This document shows positions 9,501 to 16,424 of a stretch of 64,000 nt of DNA, piece by piece. Made by a program: the position numbers and the translations under genes. Source of the stretch: Rhodocytophaga rosea (GTDB lineage: Bacteria > Bacteroidota > Bacteroidia > Cytophagales > 172606-1). The stretch is from positions 8,842,501 through 8,906,500 of the forward strand of contig NZ_CP048222.1 in NCBI RefSeq assembly GCF_010119975.1. Direction: 5' to 3'. How positions within the stretch are numbered: the stretch's first letter is position 1; each line of letters opens with the position of its first letter. A model generated the notes under the pieces. It was not told the DNA's origin. It searched no databases and saw only the letters and a program-made list of their open reading frames with translations.

Positions 9501-10421
9501 TTATTTTCTACTCCACAGTTCCCCGTTTTTAGAACTGTATTTTGTTATCTTCCCTTTTTCAAACAAACCATTTAGTATAGTTTCTGCCTCTTGTTTTTGT
9601 ATGTTTGAGAGGATGGCAAATTCTTTTGAAGTCAGCGTATGGTAGTGTGCAAAAAGGGTATCAACTGAGGTGTTAATAGTGTTTTTCACTGCCTGCGGAT
9701 AGAGTTTGAGTAAGGTTTGTTCAAACTGCTCGTAAGGCTTAACGCCGTATACTTTCAGTCGGTTATCTTCTGCATCTGTAAAAAAGATGGTAGGAAAACC
9801 CTTTACACCCAGGTTCCTGGCAAGCGTTACATCCTGCTCAAATAATTCTTCTGCTTTGCCTTCAAAATCAGATTTTAGTTTTTCAGCATCCAGTCCAGTT
9901 GCCAGAGCGGCTTGCTGCAGGTGTTCCCATCTGGTGATATTTTTCTTTTCCAGAAACACCATCTCCTTGATTCGTCTCAGAAAAGCCAACGATTTTTCCT
10001 CTCCCTGCAGTTGTGCTGCCTTAAAAGCGATGGAAGGCGGGTAGGAAGAAGCCAAGGGGTCTTCCAGCCAAAGGTCACCATCAATAGGCATCTGGTAATA
10101 GGCACTGACTTCGTCCCAGTGGTGGGCTACATCAGTAGGGTTACTTACATCCTTGCCGCCATAAGAATCCCATCCTTTCAGCAAGCCGCCCATACGATAT
10201 TCTATATAAAAATAATCCCCATATTCCAGTTTTAGCTTTCTTAGTTGCGGTTCAATGCCCCAGCAGGACGAACAAATGGGATCGGTAAAATACAGCAGAC
10301 GCAGTGGTTTTTTCTCTGCAGGAATAGTAACTCCGGTAGCAGACAACTGCGCTTCAGGTATTTCACAAATTCCGGTTTCTGGGTCACACAACAATACATG
10401 TATTTGCTCTTTGGTATGCAT
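9501..10421 (-). CDS. DsbA-family (SpxH/FrnE-like) thioredoxin-fold protein
   Basis: 306 residues from the ATG at 10421; an upstream in-frame start would translate through the perfect hairpin at 10437-10478, so the shorter start is preferred. The core has LLYFTDPIC50-S-S-C53-W-G, the MGGLL segment and the cis-Pro loop GVKGFPTIFF, placing it with cytoplasmic DsbA-like proteins of the SpxH (ClpXP adaptor)/FrnE type. No signal peptide is present. An N-terminal 40-residue tail with two Cys (C12 and C19) and a C-terminal winged-helix-like tail (SKEFAILSNIQKQEAETILNGLFEKGKI) are extra. Thiol-disulfide exchange or adaptor function in oxidative stress is the likely role. Confidence 0.82.
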   Translation of the reverse strand: MHTKEQIHVLLCDPETGICEIPEAQLSATGVTIPAEKKPLRLLYFTDPICSSCWGIEPQLRKLKLEYGDYFYIEYRMGGLLKGWDSYGGKDVSNPTDVAHHWDEVSAYYQMPIDGDLWLEDPLASSYPPSIAFKAAQLQGEEKSLAFLRRIKEMVFLEKKNITRWEHLQQAALATGLDAEKLKSDFEGKAEELFEQDVTLARNLGVKGFPTIFFTDAEDNRLKVYGVKPYEQFEQTLLKLYPQAVKNTINTSVDTLFAHYHTLTSKEFAILSNIQKQEAETILNGLFEKGKITKYSSKNGELWSRK

Positions 10422-10436
10422 ATACTTTACATTTAT

Positions 10437-10478
10437 GTTTCTCCTTTTCTGTTTCACTTGAAACAGAAAAGGAGAAAC
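10437..10478 (-). terminator. Perfect 19-bp hairpin between SDR and DsbA genes
   Basis: GTTTCTCCTTTTCTGTTTC (10437-10455) pairs perfectly with its reverse complement (10460-10478) around the 4-base loop ACTT. It lies 70 bases after the SDR stop and 16 bases before the chosen DsbA start. It could terminate the SDR transcript, act as an operator for the DsbA gene, or form a leader structure; no T-run follows on the minus strand. Confidence 0.6.
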
Positions 10479-10547
10479 GGTTATACATTTTTTAATACTT
10501 GGGCACATATCTGGCCCTATGCAAAATATTGGTATCCTGCGGCAAAT

Positions 10548-11300
10548 TTATTGGGCCAGATAACCGCCATCTACATTATAATAGGCGCCGGTAACAAAGG
10601 AGGCTTTATCTGAATTAAGCCACAGCGCCAGTTGGGCTACTTCATCTGAATTCCCTAGTCTTCCCATCGGGTGCAACCCTACCAGGGCTTTCATGGTGGC
10701 CTCATCTAAGTTATTGGTAAGTAAAGGGGTAAGAATATATCCTGGCCCTATGGAGTTGATACGGATCTTTTGATCTGCATATTCCAGTGCGGCTGCTTCG
10801 GTAAGCCCGATCACGCCATGCTTAGAAGCTACATACGCCGCAGAATTTCTGGTTCCTACTTTACCAAGGATAGAAGCGACATTTACGATACTGCCGCCCC
10901 CTGACGAGAGCATGGCCGGAATCTGGTAGCGCATGCCATAAAACACGCCTGAAAGATTAATGGCAATGGTTTTGTCCCAACCTTCAATCGGATATTCACC
11001 AACCGCTTTAAGCGGACCACCAATGCCAGCATTATTTACGGCAATATGTAAGCCTCCAAATTGCTGAACGGCCTGTTCGACTACCTGTTTATTATCATCG
11101 GGTTTGGAGGTATCGGCTTTTACAAAAATGGCATCACCGCCCTTTGCTTGTATCTCTTCTACGGTTTGAAGGCCTCCTTTTTCATCAATATCAGAAACAA
11201 CAATTTTTGCGCCTTCAGCGGCATATAATAAGGAAATTGCTCTGCCAATTCCGGAGCCAGCTCCGGTTACAATGGCTACTTTGTTTTCTAGTGTTTTCAT
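10548..11300 (-). CDS. SDR family NAD(P)-dependent oxidoreductase
   Basis: 250 residues, classical short-chain dehydrogenase: cofactor loop T12-G-A-G-S-G-I-G19, acidic D37 after beta-2 (favouring NAD), NNAG (89-92), and catalytic S143, Y156 and K160. The PGYILTPLL loop and the C-terminal SFVTGAYYNVDGGY are typical of the glucose-1-dehydrogenase/cyclohexanol-dehydrogenase-like group; the substrate is not predictable. It has its own promoter region with an FNR-type box (11423-11436) shared with the operon starting at 13883, so it is probably co-regulated with the electrophile-defence genes. Confidence 0.9.
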   Translation of the reverse strand: MKTLENKVAIVTGAGSGIGRAISLLYAAEGAKIVVSDIDEKGGLQTVEEIQAKGGDAIFVKADTSKPDDNKQVVEQAVQQFGGLHIAVNNAGIGGPLKAVGEYPIEGWDKTIAINLSGVFYGMRYQIPAMLSSGGGSIVNVASILGKVGTRNSAAYVASKHGVIGLTEAAALEYADQKIRINSIGPGYILTPLLTNNLDEATMKALVGLHPMGRLGNSDEVAQLALWLNSDKASFVTGAYYNVDGGYLAQ

Positions 11301-11369
11301 GGTTTTATATGTTAAAGGTGAAAAATAAAAATGGCTGCCTGTTCTTTCTCTTCTCTGCTTTCTACTTTA

Positions 11370-11436
11370 CAAAAGTACCCAATTTGCCCCCCCTATCCAT
11401 TGACTGTAAGCAAGAAAACCCATTGACTTAAATCAA
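11370..11436 (-). promoter_or_regulatory. SDR promoter with FNR-type palindrome
   Basis: Read on the minus strand: palindrome TTGATTTAAGTCAA (11436-11423), a half-site GTCAATG 23 bp further on (11404-11398), and a Bacteroidota minus-7 box TACTTTTG (11377-11370). The palindrome centre is 56 bp from the minus-7 centre, exactly as at 13916-13982. TTGAT-N4-GTCAA is the FNR/ANR-type consensus. Likely bound by the Crp/Fnr protein encoded at 14013-14594. Confidence 0.75.
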
Positions 11437-11583
11437 TAGAAATAGATGAAAGTAAGCTATTTTCCTTCAGTAAGGGCAATGGAAAGGAGAAAATCAGATC
11501 GAGTGACTAGAGAGAAGATTATAAATACCAAAGCCCAGTTGTCTGAAAGAATACCCGGGCTTTGGTATGTCTGGATAGCTTTA

Positions 11584-12075
11584 TTACGCTGCTTCTTTGA
11601 GCAATTCTTCCAGGTTAAGTGGATGGGTGTACATGGTGAGTGAGCCATCCGGATTTTTAGGCCATAACTCTTTGGGTTTGTCCCAGTAGAGTTCTACACC
11701 GTTATTATCTGGGTCACGTAAATATAGTGCCTGGGAAACCCCGTGGTTAGAGGCTCCAATATTTGGATAGTTGGCTTCCCGTAGCCTTTTATAGATGTTT
11801 GCCAGATCTTTTCGGGTAGGATACAGGATGGCTGTGTGATACAAGCCTACGCCTTCCCGGCTTGCAGGGGGCGCATCTTTACTATGCCAGGTGTTTAACC
11901 CGATATGATGATGATAGCCGCCTGCCGAGATAAAAGCCGCCTGATCTCCATAATACATCATTAGTTCAAACCCTAACAGGTCAACATAAAAAGCAAGCGA
12001 CCGTTTCAGATCTGCCACCTTCAAGTGTATATGTCCAATCTTTGTCTGGGATGGTATTTTATAGTTAGTTTTCAT
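11584..12075 (-). CDS. VOC family protein, CatE-like extradiol dioxygenase/glyoxalase
   Basis: 163 residues with two vicinal-oxygen-chelate modules. Candidate metal ligands lie in GHIHLKV (N-terminal His), GLYHTAILYP (second His) and NNGVELYWD (Glu). The HHHIGLNTWHS segment is typical of the CatE/MhqA branch. In Bacillus subtilis CatE is a catechol-2,3-dioxygenase made with the DoxX protein CatD to remove catechols and quinones. Here the DoxX gene lies 22 bases upstream on the same strand, the same pairing, so detoxification of quinone-like electrophiles is the best inference. Confidence 0.85.
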   Translation of the reverse strand: MKTNYKIPSQTKIGHIHLKVADLKRSLAFYVDLLGFELMMYYGDQAAFISAGGYHHHIGLNTWHSKDAPPASREGVGLYHTAILYPTRKDLANIYKRLREANYPNIGASNHGVSQALYLRDPDNNGVELYWDKPKELWPKNPDGSLTMYTHPLNLEELLKEAA

Positions 12076-12097
12076 GGCTAAATGCTTAGTTAATTAG

Positions 12098-12568
12098 TTA
12101 AGAAATGGATGAGGCAGGCATTGGTTCTTCTAGAGCAGCCTGCTTATTTTTTTCAGTTGCAGTTTGCAGCAAATAGTCCAGTGAGTATTTTCCTCCCCCT
12201 GCAAGCAACAACACCAGGTAAACCAATAAGTAAAGCAGGGCTGGTTCTTTTATACCAAACGGATCGGCTGCATGAATGAAAAGAGCCGCTATGGCCATGG
12301 TACTCATCAGCGGAATGACTGCCAGTCTGGTAGCCAAACCTGCTAAAAGAAACAGGGAACAAAGCACTTCTGCAAAAACGGCGAGGCCTAACGAAAGCTC
12401 TGCACTCATGCCCATTACAGATGGAAACGTTACAGGGTCTCCAGAAAGGAGCACTCCCAGTTTTGGAATGCCATGGGTTAGCATTAACACAGCTATTCCT
12501 ATTCTTGCCAGCAACAATGCCAAATCGGTGGCATGGGAGGCAGGTGTTATACTTAGTATCTTCTTCAT
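12098..12568 (-). CDS. DoxX family membrane protein, CatD-like
   Basis: 156 residues with four predicted membrane helices and the DoxX signatures LLLARIGIAVLMLTHGIPKL, ELSLGLAVFAEVLCSLFLLAGLATRLA and LLYLLVYLVLLLAGGGKYSLDYLL. DoxX proteins occur with dioxygenases and oxidoreductases in quinone- and thiol-stress operons (CatD, MhqP). It sits 28 bases downstream of yceI and 22 bases upstream of the VOC gene, so it belongs to the operon 13883-11584. The Ala/Ser-rich tail (EEPMPASSIS) is not conserved. Confidence 0.88.
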   Translation of the reverse strand: MKKILSITPASHATDLALLLARIGIAVLMLTHGIPKLGVLLSGDPVTFPSVMGMSAELSLGLAVFAEVLCSLFLLAGLATRLAVIPLMSTMAIAALFIHAADPFGIKEPALLYLLVYLVLLLAGGGKYSLDYLLQTATEKNKQAALEEPMPASSIS

Positions 12569-12596
12569 AGTCTGTTTTTATTTTATTTATGCTTGT

Positions 12597-13181
12597 TTAC
12601 TTGTTTTGAACAAACTCACCATCTGCTTTTATGCGAACTTCATCGCTGATCACCGCTTCCGGAAAAGAGGGCCCGATAGTAAAATCTGAGCGTTTGATGG
12701 TACCTGTTACCTGAAAACCAGCCGTTTGCTTTTTGCTCATCGGGTTTTCTATTGTGCCTTTGTATAGAAAATCCATCGTTACCGGTTTGGTAATGCCATG
12801 CATAGTTAAGTTGCCGGAGAGCTTATACTGGTTTTTACCTGCTTTTTTTATGGAGGTGCTCTTAAAAGTTAGTGTCGGATATTTCTCGGCATCAAAAAAA
12901 TCAGGACTCTTCAGGTGATTGTTTCTTTGCTCCACTCTTGTATCAAGAGAAGCTACTTTGGCGCTTAGTTCAACTACAGCATCACTAAAATCTGGTGTTG
13001 ACGAAGTAATGGTGACATCAAAATCGTTGAAAGTGCCAGAAACATCGGCAATGCCCAGGTGGGTAATCGTAAAACCAAGCTGCGAATGTGGATCATCATT
13101 TGTCCAGATATTGGGCAAGGTGGTAAACGCAGTTAGTGTTAAAAAGAAGAAAGCGGAAAAAATGATGGTTATCTTTTTCAT
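12597..13181 (-). CDS. YceI family periplasmic lipocalin-like protein
   Basis: 194 residues with a signal peptide (MKKITIIFSAFFFLTLTAFT) and the YceI barrel: SQLGFTITHLGIADVSGTF, the A-x-V-x-x-x-S-x-D-T-R-V-x-Q-R-x-x-H-L-K-S-P-D-F-F-D-x-E-K-Y-P motif, and GNLTMHGITKPV. The family binds isoprenoids or other hydrophobic ligands in a lipocalin-like pocket. Within this operon it may shuttle ubi/menaquinone-type lipids or hydrophobic electrophiles, which is inference from context. Spacing: 39 bases after the upstream gene and 28 before the DoxX gene. Confidence 0.9.
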   Translation of the reverse strand: MKKITIIFSAFFFLTLTAFTTLPNIWTNDDPHSQLGFTITHLGIADVSGTFNDFDVTITSSTPDFSDAVVELSAKVASLDTRVEQRNNHLKSPDFFDAEKYPTLTFKSTSIKKAGKNQYKLSGNLTMHGITKPVTMDFLYKGTIENPMSKKQTAGFQVTGTIKRSDFTIGPSFPEAVISDEVRIKADGEFVQNK

Positions 13182-13220
13182 AGTTGTATATTTAAATGTT
13201 AGGTGTTAAAAATATTGCAA

Positions 13221-13883
13221 TTAATTATGCAGGATTTTCCAACCGGCGAGCCAGTTATAGTTGTACTTTATGCCCAGTTTAATGAGCAGCAGTTGCATAT
13301 TCTCCAGCGTGCGGCTTTCCTTCAGGGAACCTGCAATGATGGGATTCAAACCTGCCGTTGTTACCAGTTCGGCTACTGTATCTACAGCTTCTGCATCATC
13401 TCCTGCCACAAAAGCATCTACTTGTTTGCCATCTATCACTGGTTGAGCAAAATCAGCGGCAAAAGTGGTATTGAAGGCTTTTACAATGGTAGAGTTAGGG
13501 AGTAACTTTTGCAATTCTTCCGCTGCACTCGTATCCGGAGAGGTGACCAGACCATCGTAGGTGACGTTTAAGGGATTAGCAATACTAATTACTATTTTTT
13601 GATTGGCCACTTCCAGTATTTTCCCGGCTACCTCTTTTTCAGCCTGATAGGGGACGGCCAATATGATTATATCTGCTTCCCAGCTTGCTTCTTTGAAACA
13701 ATCCATAGCTTCTGCCTGTGCTGAAGGATTGGATGTTTTTATCTCTCCCAGTAAGGATTGTAATTTGGTCTGGTCACTTGCACAAAGCAGCAGATTGAAG
13801 TTACCGTTGGAAAGACTTTTGGAAATAGCCGAGCCCATACTGCCGGTGGCTCCTATAATAGCTATGGTGGTGTTCGTTTGCAT
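13221..13883 (-). CDS. NADPH-dependent F420-reductase-like protein
   Basis: 220 residues with an N-terminal Rossmann motif (AIIGATGSMGSAISKSL), the ADIIILAVPYQ strand, VVISIANPL, and the NSTIVKAFNTTFAADF segment typical of the NADP oxidoreductase/coenzyme-F420-dependent family. Bacteroidota are not known for F420, so the bacterial homologues probably reduce another substrate; the true reaction is unknown. It is the first gene of a four-gene operon (this gene, yceI, doxX, VOC) driven from the FNR-box promoter just upstream. Confidence 0.82.
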   Translation of the reverse strand: MQTNTTIAIIGATGSMGSAISKSLSNGNFNLLLCASDQTKLQSLLGEIKTSNPSAQAEAMDCFKEASWEADIIILAVPYQAEKEVAGKILEVANQKIVISIANPLNVTYDGLVTSPDTSAAEELQKLLPNSTIVKAFNTTFAADFAQPVIDGKQVDAFVAGDDAEAVDTVAELVTTAGLNPIIAGSLKESRTLENMQLLLIKLGIKYNYNWLAGWKILHN

Positions 13884-13915
13884 ATCTTTTTCTAGTTAAT
13901 TTGTTTTTGATTATG

Positions 13916-13989
13916 CAAAGATACCAGCTACAAAAGCCTTCCGCATTGACGCTACGCAAGAAAAACCATTGACTTAAATCAATGGTTTT
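13916..13989 (-). promoter_or_regulatory. Operon promoter with FNR-type box overlapping a terminator
   Basis: On the minus strand: palindrome TTGATTTAAGTCAA (13982-13969) inside a longer 11-bp inverted repeat (13962-13972 with 13979-13989) followed by TTTTT, then half-site GTCAATG (13950-13944), then minus-7 box TATCTTTG (13923-13916). The palindrome-to-minus-7 distance is 56 bp, equal to that at 11370-11436. The same hairpin lies just after the Crp/Fnr stop codon (14013) and looks like its intrinsic terminator, so one sequence appears to serve as terminator and operator. Confidence 0.78.
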
Positions 13990-14012
13990 CAAGAATTAAA
14001 GAAGGTATAGTT

Positions 14013-14594
14013 TTATTTATTAGAAGCGATTCTTCTTCTGACACGGCTTAGCGTTTCGGGTTGGAGGCCCATATAGGAAGCAATCATGTGCTGGGGTACA
14101 CGCTCGGCAATATGTGGGTAAATGGCCATAAAATCCTCATAGCGTTGTTCTACCGACGAACTGATGATAGAAGTTAATCTGCGTTGCATCGCCAGATAAG
14201 CGCCAGTAACATTGAGCCGGGTAAAGGTTTCGTATTTTGGCATGGTTTGCAACAGCTCTTCATGCGACCGTTTGCTGATAAGTACCAGTTCGCAGTCCTC
14301 TATCGCATCTATATTATAGGTGGCCGGCTCTGCTGTTAAGAAACTATATAAATCGGAAATAATCCATCCTTCTAAACCAAATTGAATAATATATTCCATA
14401 CTCGCATCATCTACAGAGTAGGCCCGTAACACCCCTTTTTCAACAAAGGCAATTGACTTACACACATCTCCTTCCTGCAGCAGATATTGCTTTTTTCGGA
14501 GTTTCTTGGGCGTGAGATATTTTGTTATCTGTGCCTGTTCCTCAAGGGTAAGGGGGACTTTATTATTAAAACTTTGAAAGAATACTTCGTACAT
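14013..14594 (-). CDS. Crp/Fnr family transcription regulator
   Basis: 193 residues from the ATG at 14594. Upstream in-frame Met codons would add an unlikely 50-residue hydrophobic tail. An N-terminal cyclic-nucleotide-binding-like barrel (LTPKKLRKKQYLLQEGDVCKSIAFVEKGVLRAYS) lacks the Fnr cysteines and the arginine pair for cAMP. The C-terminal helix-turn-helix has the recognition helix Q-P-E180-T-L-S183-R184, the same E-T-x-S-R as FNR, which reads TTGA half-sites. This matches the TTGAT-N4-GTCAA boxes at 11423 and 13969, so it is the likely regulator of the SDR gene and of the operon downstream. The inducing signal is unknown. Confidence 0.87.
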   Translation of the reverse strand: MYEVFFQSFNNKVPLTLEEQAQITKYLTPKKLRKKQYLLQEGDVCKSIAFVEKGVLRAYSVDDASMEYIIQFGLEGWIISDLYSFLTAEPATYNIDAIEDCELVLISKRSHEELLQTMPKYETFTRLNVTGAYLAMQRRLTSIISSSVEQRYEDFMAIYPHIAERVPQHMIASYMGLQPETLSRVRRRIASNK

Positions 14595-15005
14595 GAGGCA
14601 ATAGATGGCTAATGATAGAAATATAGGCAAATTATTATCATTTGCCACGCAAAGCATAAGTAGATTAAAGGGAACAAAATAAAGGAATGTATGATTGGGA
14701 TTCCCCCATAAAAGTGGAAGGTGGGAAAAGAGTATATTACACACTCTAAACCACTATAATAATGGCAAATAAAAAGACCTATACCAGGGAGTTCAAAGAG
14801 GAAGCCATCAGCCTGGCATATAAAAATGGGAATGTCAGTGAGACTGCCCGTAGTCTGGTGTACACGACAGTATACTTCGGCGGTGGAAAAAGGAGTTGGA
14901 GGACCATCAGCAAAAAGCCTTTCCGGGTAAGGGCCATAGCCAGGATGAACAATTACGGCAGTTACAACGGGAGAATCAACGGTTAAAAGAAACAGTTGAG
15001 ATCGT

Positions 15006-15034
15006 GGAGCCGATGCTCACAACGTAGCAGGTCC
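15006..15034 (-). repeat. Mini-hairpin insert 1 (29 bp)
   Basis: Begins GGAGCCGATGCTC and ends GTAGCAGGTCC. Outer arms GGAGCC/GGTCC and inner TGCT/AGCA pair around an 8-base loop. It sits at the OrfA-OrfB junction, between codons for QRLKETVEI and KKQWVSDLN, and introduces TAG. Strand is given relative to the consensus GGACCTGC...CATCGGCTCC. Confidence 0.8.
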
Positions 15035-15280
15035 AAAAAGCAATGGGTATCGGATCTTAACCGGGGCTTGATCTGGGATCCGCACGAATCGTCCCCAGTG
15101 AGATACCAATTCATTCATCAAAACCGGGGACAATATGGCCTGAAGAGGCTCTGTGAAGCAATGCAGGTGTCGTTAAGTGGGTACTATGGGTGGCGAAAGC
15201 GGCCAGAAAGCACCCGTAAGCAGGAAGATGAGCGTATAGTAGCTGCGATCAAGAAGGTTCATAAGCAAAGCCGGCAGACA

Positions 15281-15310
15281 GGACCCGATGCTGACATCGT
15301 CTGCTGGTCC
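15281..15310 (-). repeat. Mini-hairpin insert 2 (30 bp)
   Basis: Begins GGACCCGATGCTGAC and ends TCTGCTGGTCC, the most diverged copy. It separates SRQT from GSPRTYVDLIEKG in the OrfB frame. Outer arms GGACC/GGTCC are perfect; GATG/CATC pair internally. Confidence 0.75.
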
Positions 15311-15527
15311 ATGGAAGTCCTCGTACATATGTGGATCTGATTGAAAAGGGTATATCCTGCTCAGAGAAACGAGTGGCTAAACTAATGAGAAGCCATCAGA
15401 TTACCGCTAAACGAAAAAGAAAGTTTGTTGTCACTACCGATTCTAAACATGGCCTGCCCGTGGCTGAAAACAAACTTAATCAACAGTTTAGTGCTTTTAA
15501 GGCTGATGAAAAGTGGGTTACGGATAT

Positions 15528-15556
15528 GGACCTGCTACGTGTGCAGCATCGGCTCC
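15528..15556 (+). repeat. Mini-hairpin insert 3 (29 bp)
   Basis: Begins GGACCTGCTACGTGTG and ends GCATCGGCTCC. Arms GGACC/GGCTCC and TGCT/AGCA flank the loop ACGTGTGC. It splits the first catalytic Asp motif, WVTDI before and TYVWTREGW after. The same insert is present in element copy 2 at 43027-43055. Confidence 0.85.
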
Positions 15557-15817
15557 ACCTACGTATGGACCCGGGAAGGCTGGTTGTTCCTGGCAGTGGT
15601 ACTGGATTTGTTTTCTAGAAAATTAGTGGGTTGGGCGATGAATCAAAATATGGAAACAGGATTAGTAGTGAGTGCTTTGCAGATGGCTCTGCTGGCTAGA
15701 AGCCCACAGAAGGGCTTGCTACATCACTCTGATAGAGGCTCTCAGTACGCCAGCAACGATTACCAGAAACTGCTTAAAGACAACAAAATGATTTGCTCAA
15801 TGAGCCGGAAAGGAAAC

Positions 15818-15847
15818 GGACCTCAAATGCTCATGATGGGCAGGTCC
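15818..15847 (-). repeat. Mini-hairpin insert 4 (30 bp)
   Basis: Begins GGACCTCAAATGCTC and ends GGGCAGGTCC; the outer arms GGACCT/AGGTCC are a perfect 6-bp inverted repeat. It splits SRKGN from [10 protein letters not shown] next to the catalytic Glu. Also present in copy 2 at 42736-42765. Confidence 0.78.
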
Positions 15848-16126
15848 ATTATGATAATGCCTGTATGGAGAGCTTTTTTGCTACGCTTAAACAGGAACTG
15901 GTCTACCATCGCCAGTACCAGACCCGCAAGGAAGCCAGAGAAGATATCTTTGAATACATTCAGGTATGGTACAATCGAAAACACAATTGAGCCGGGAGGC
16001 GAAGATTGCGCCCGTAGGGAACACTCAAAGCTGGGCTACTTAAGTCCGGAACAATTTGAAACTAAAGGGCAGTATCAGATAGCTGCCTAGTCTTTTCTTA
16101 CCCTACACGAAAAAGGGGGAAACCCA

Positions 16127-16424
16127 TTTTGATATAAAGTCAGATAGTATGTTTTTTATTATTTTGTTATTGTTACTGTCGTCTGTTAGACATGCCACCA
16201 ATCTATCAAACATTTCCGTAAATCGGTCCAGCTGCGGTAAGGCCCTGTGCTGGGAAAAGACCCATTCTTGATACCCTGTTTACCAATTCCGATACAGCCT
16301 GTCAGTTCTTAACTTAATGTCCATTTTTTTGAGGGAAGACCAATTCTGTATTATTTTCTTATACAACTATTGGCCACTTAACCATCTAACAACTTGTAAA
16401 TGATCAGGATCCAACACCCTGCTT
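16127..16424. other. Intergenic stretch with an IS-end remnant
   Basis: No gene. CTTAACTTAATGTCCATTTT at 16308-16327 matches the terminal repeat of the IS3-family element at 54765-56016, so it looks like a solitary IS end left after decay. The remainder has no recognisable feature. Confidence 0.5.

Larger units (their letters stand above)
14762..16090 (+). pseudogene. IS3 transposase (OrfA/OrfB), disrupted
   Basis: OrfA begins MANKKTYTREFKEEAISLA (helix-turn-helix); a 2-base deletion near 14857 shifts the frame inside ETARSL. OrfB motifs appear in successive frames: NRGQYGLKRLCEAMQVS, GSPRTYVDLIEKG, DEKWVTDI/TYVWTREGWLFL (first Asp), HHSDRGSQYAS (second Asp) and [17 protein letters not shown] (Glu). 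Breaks at 15006, 15281, 15528 and 15818 coincide exactly with hairpin inserts. A further GC-rich insertion of about 34 bases at roughly 15981-16018 interrupts YNRK.../HSKLGYLSPEQFE. As DNA it cannot encode a continuous DDE transposase. Confidence 0.85.
14696..16126 (+). mobile_element. IS3-family element A, copy 1
   Basis: The ends are imperfect inverted repeats: TGGGATTCCCCC...GGGAAAAGAG on the left and, read inward from the right, TGGGTTTCCCCC...GTAAGAAAAGACT. It carries one broken transposase and four 29-30-base hairpin inserts. A second, partial copy is at 41594-43098. No clear target duplication was found, so the exact ends are approximate. Confidence 0.8.

Noticed and set aside
15006-15034. 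Hairpin inserts as sequencing adapters or assembly artefacts
   Set aside because: Copies differ in sequence and orientation, match none of the common adapters I know, and two sites are shared between separate IS copies.
15528-15556. Hairpin inserts as integron attC or dif sites
   Set aside because: No GTT/AAC core of attC and no XerCD-like 11-6-11 layout.
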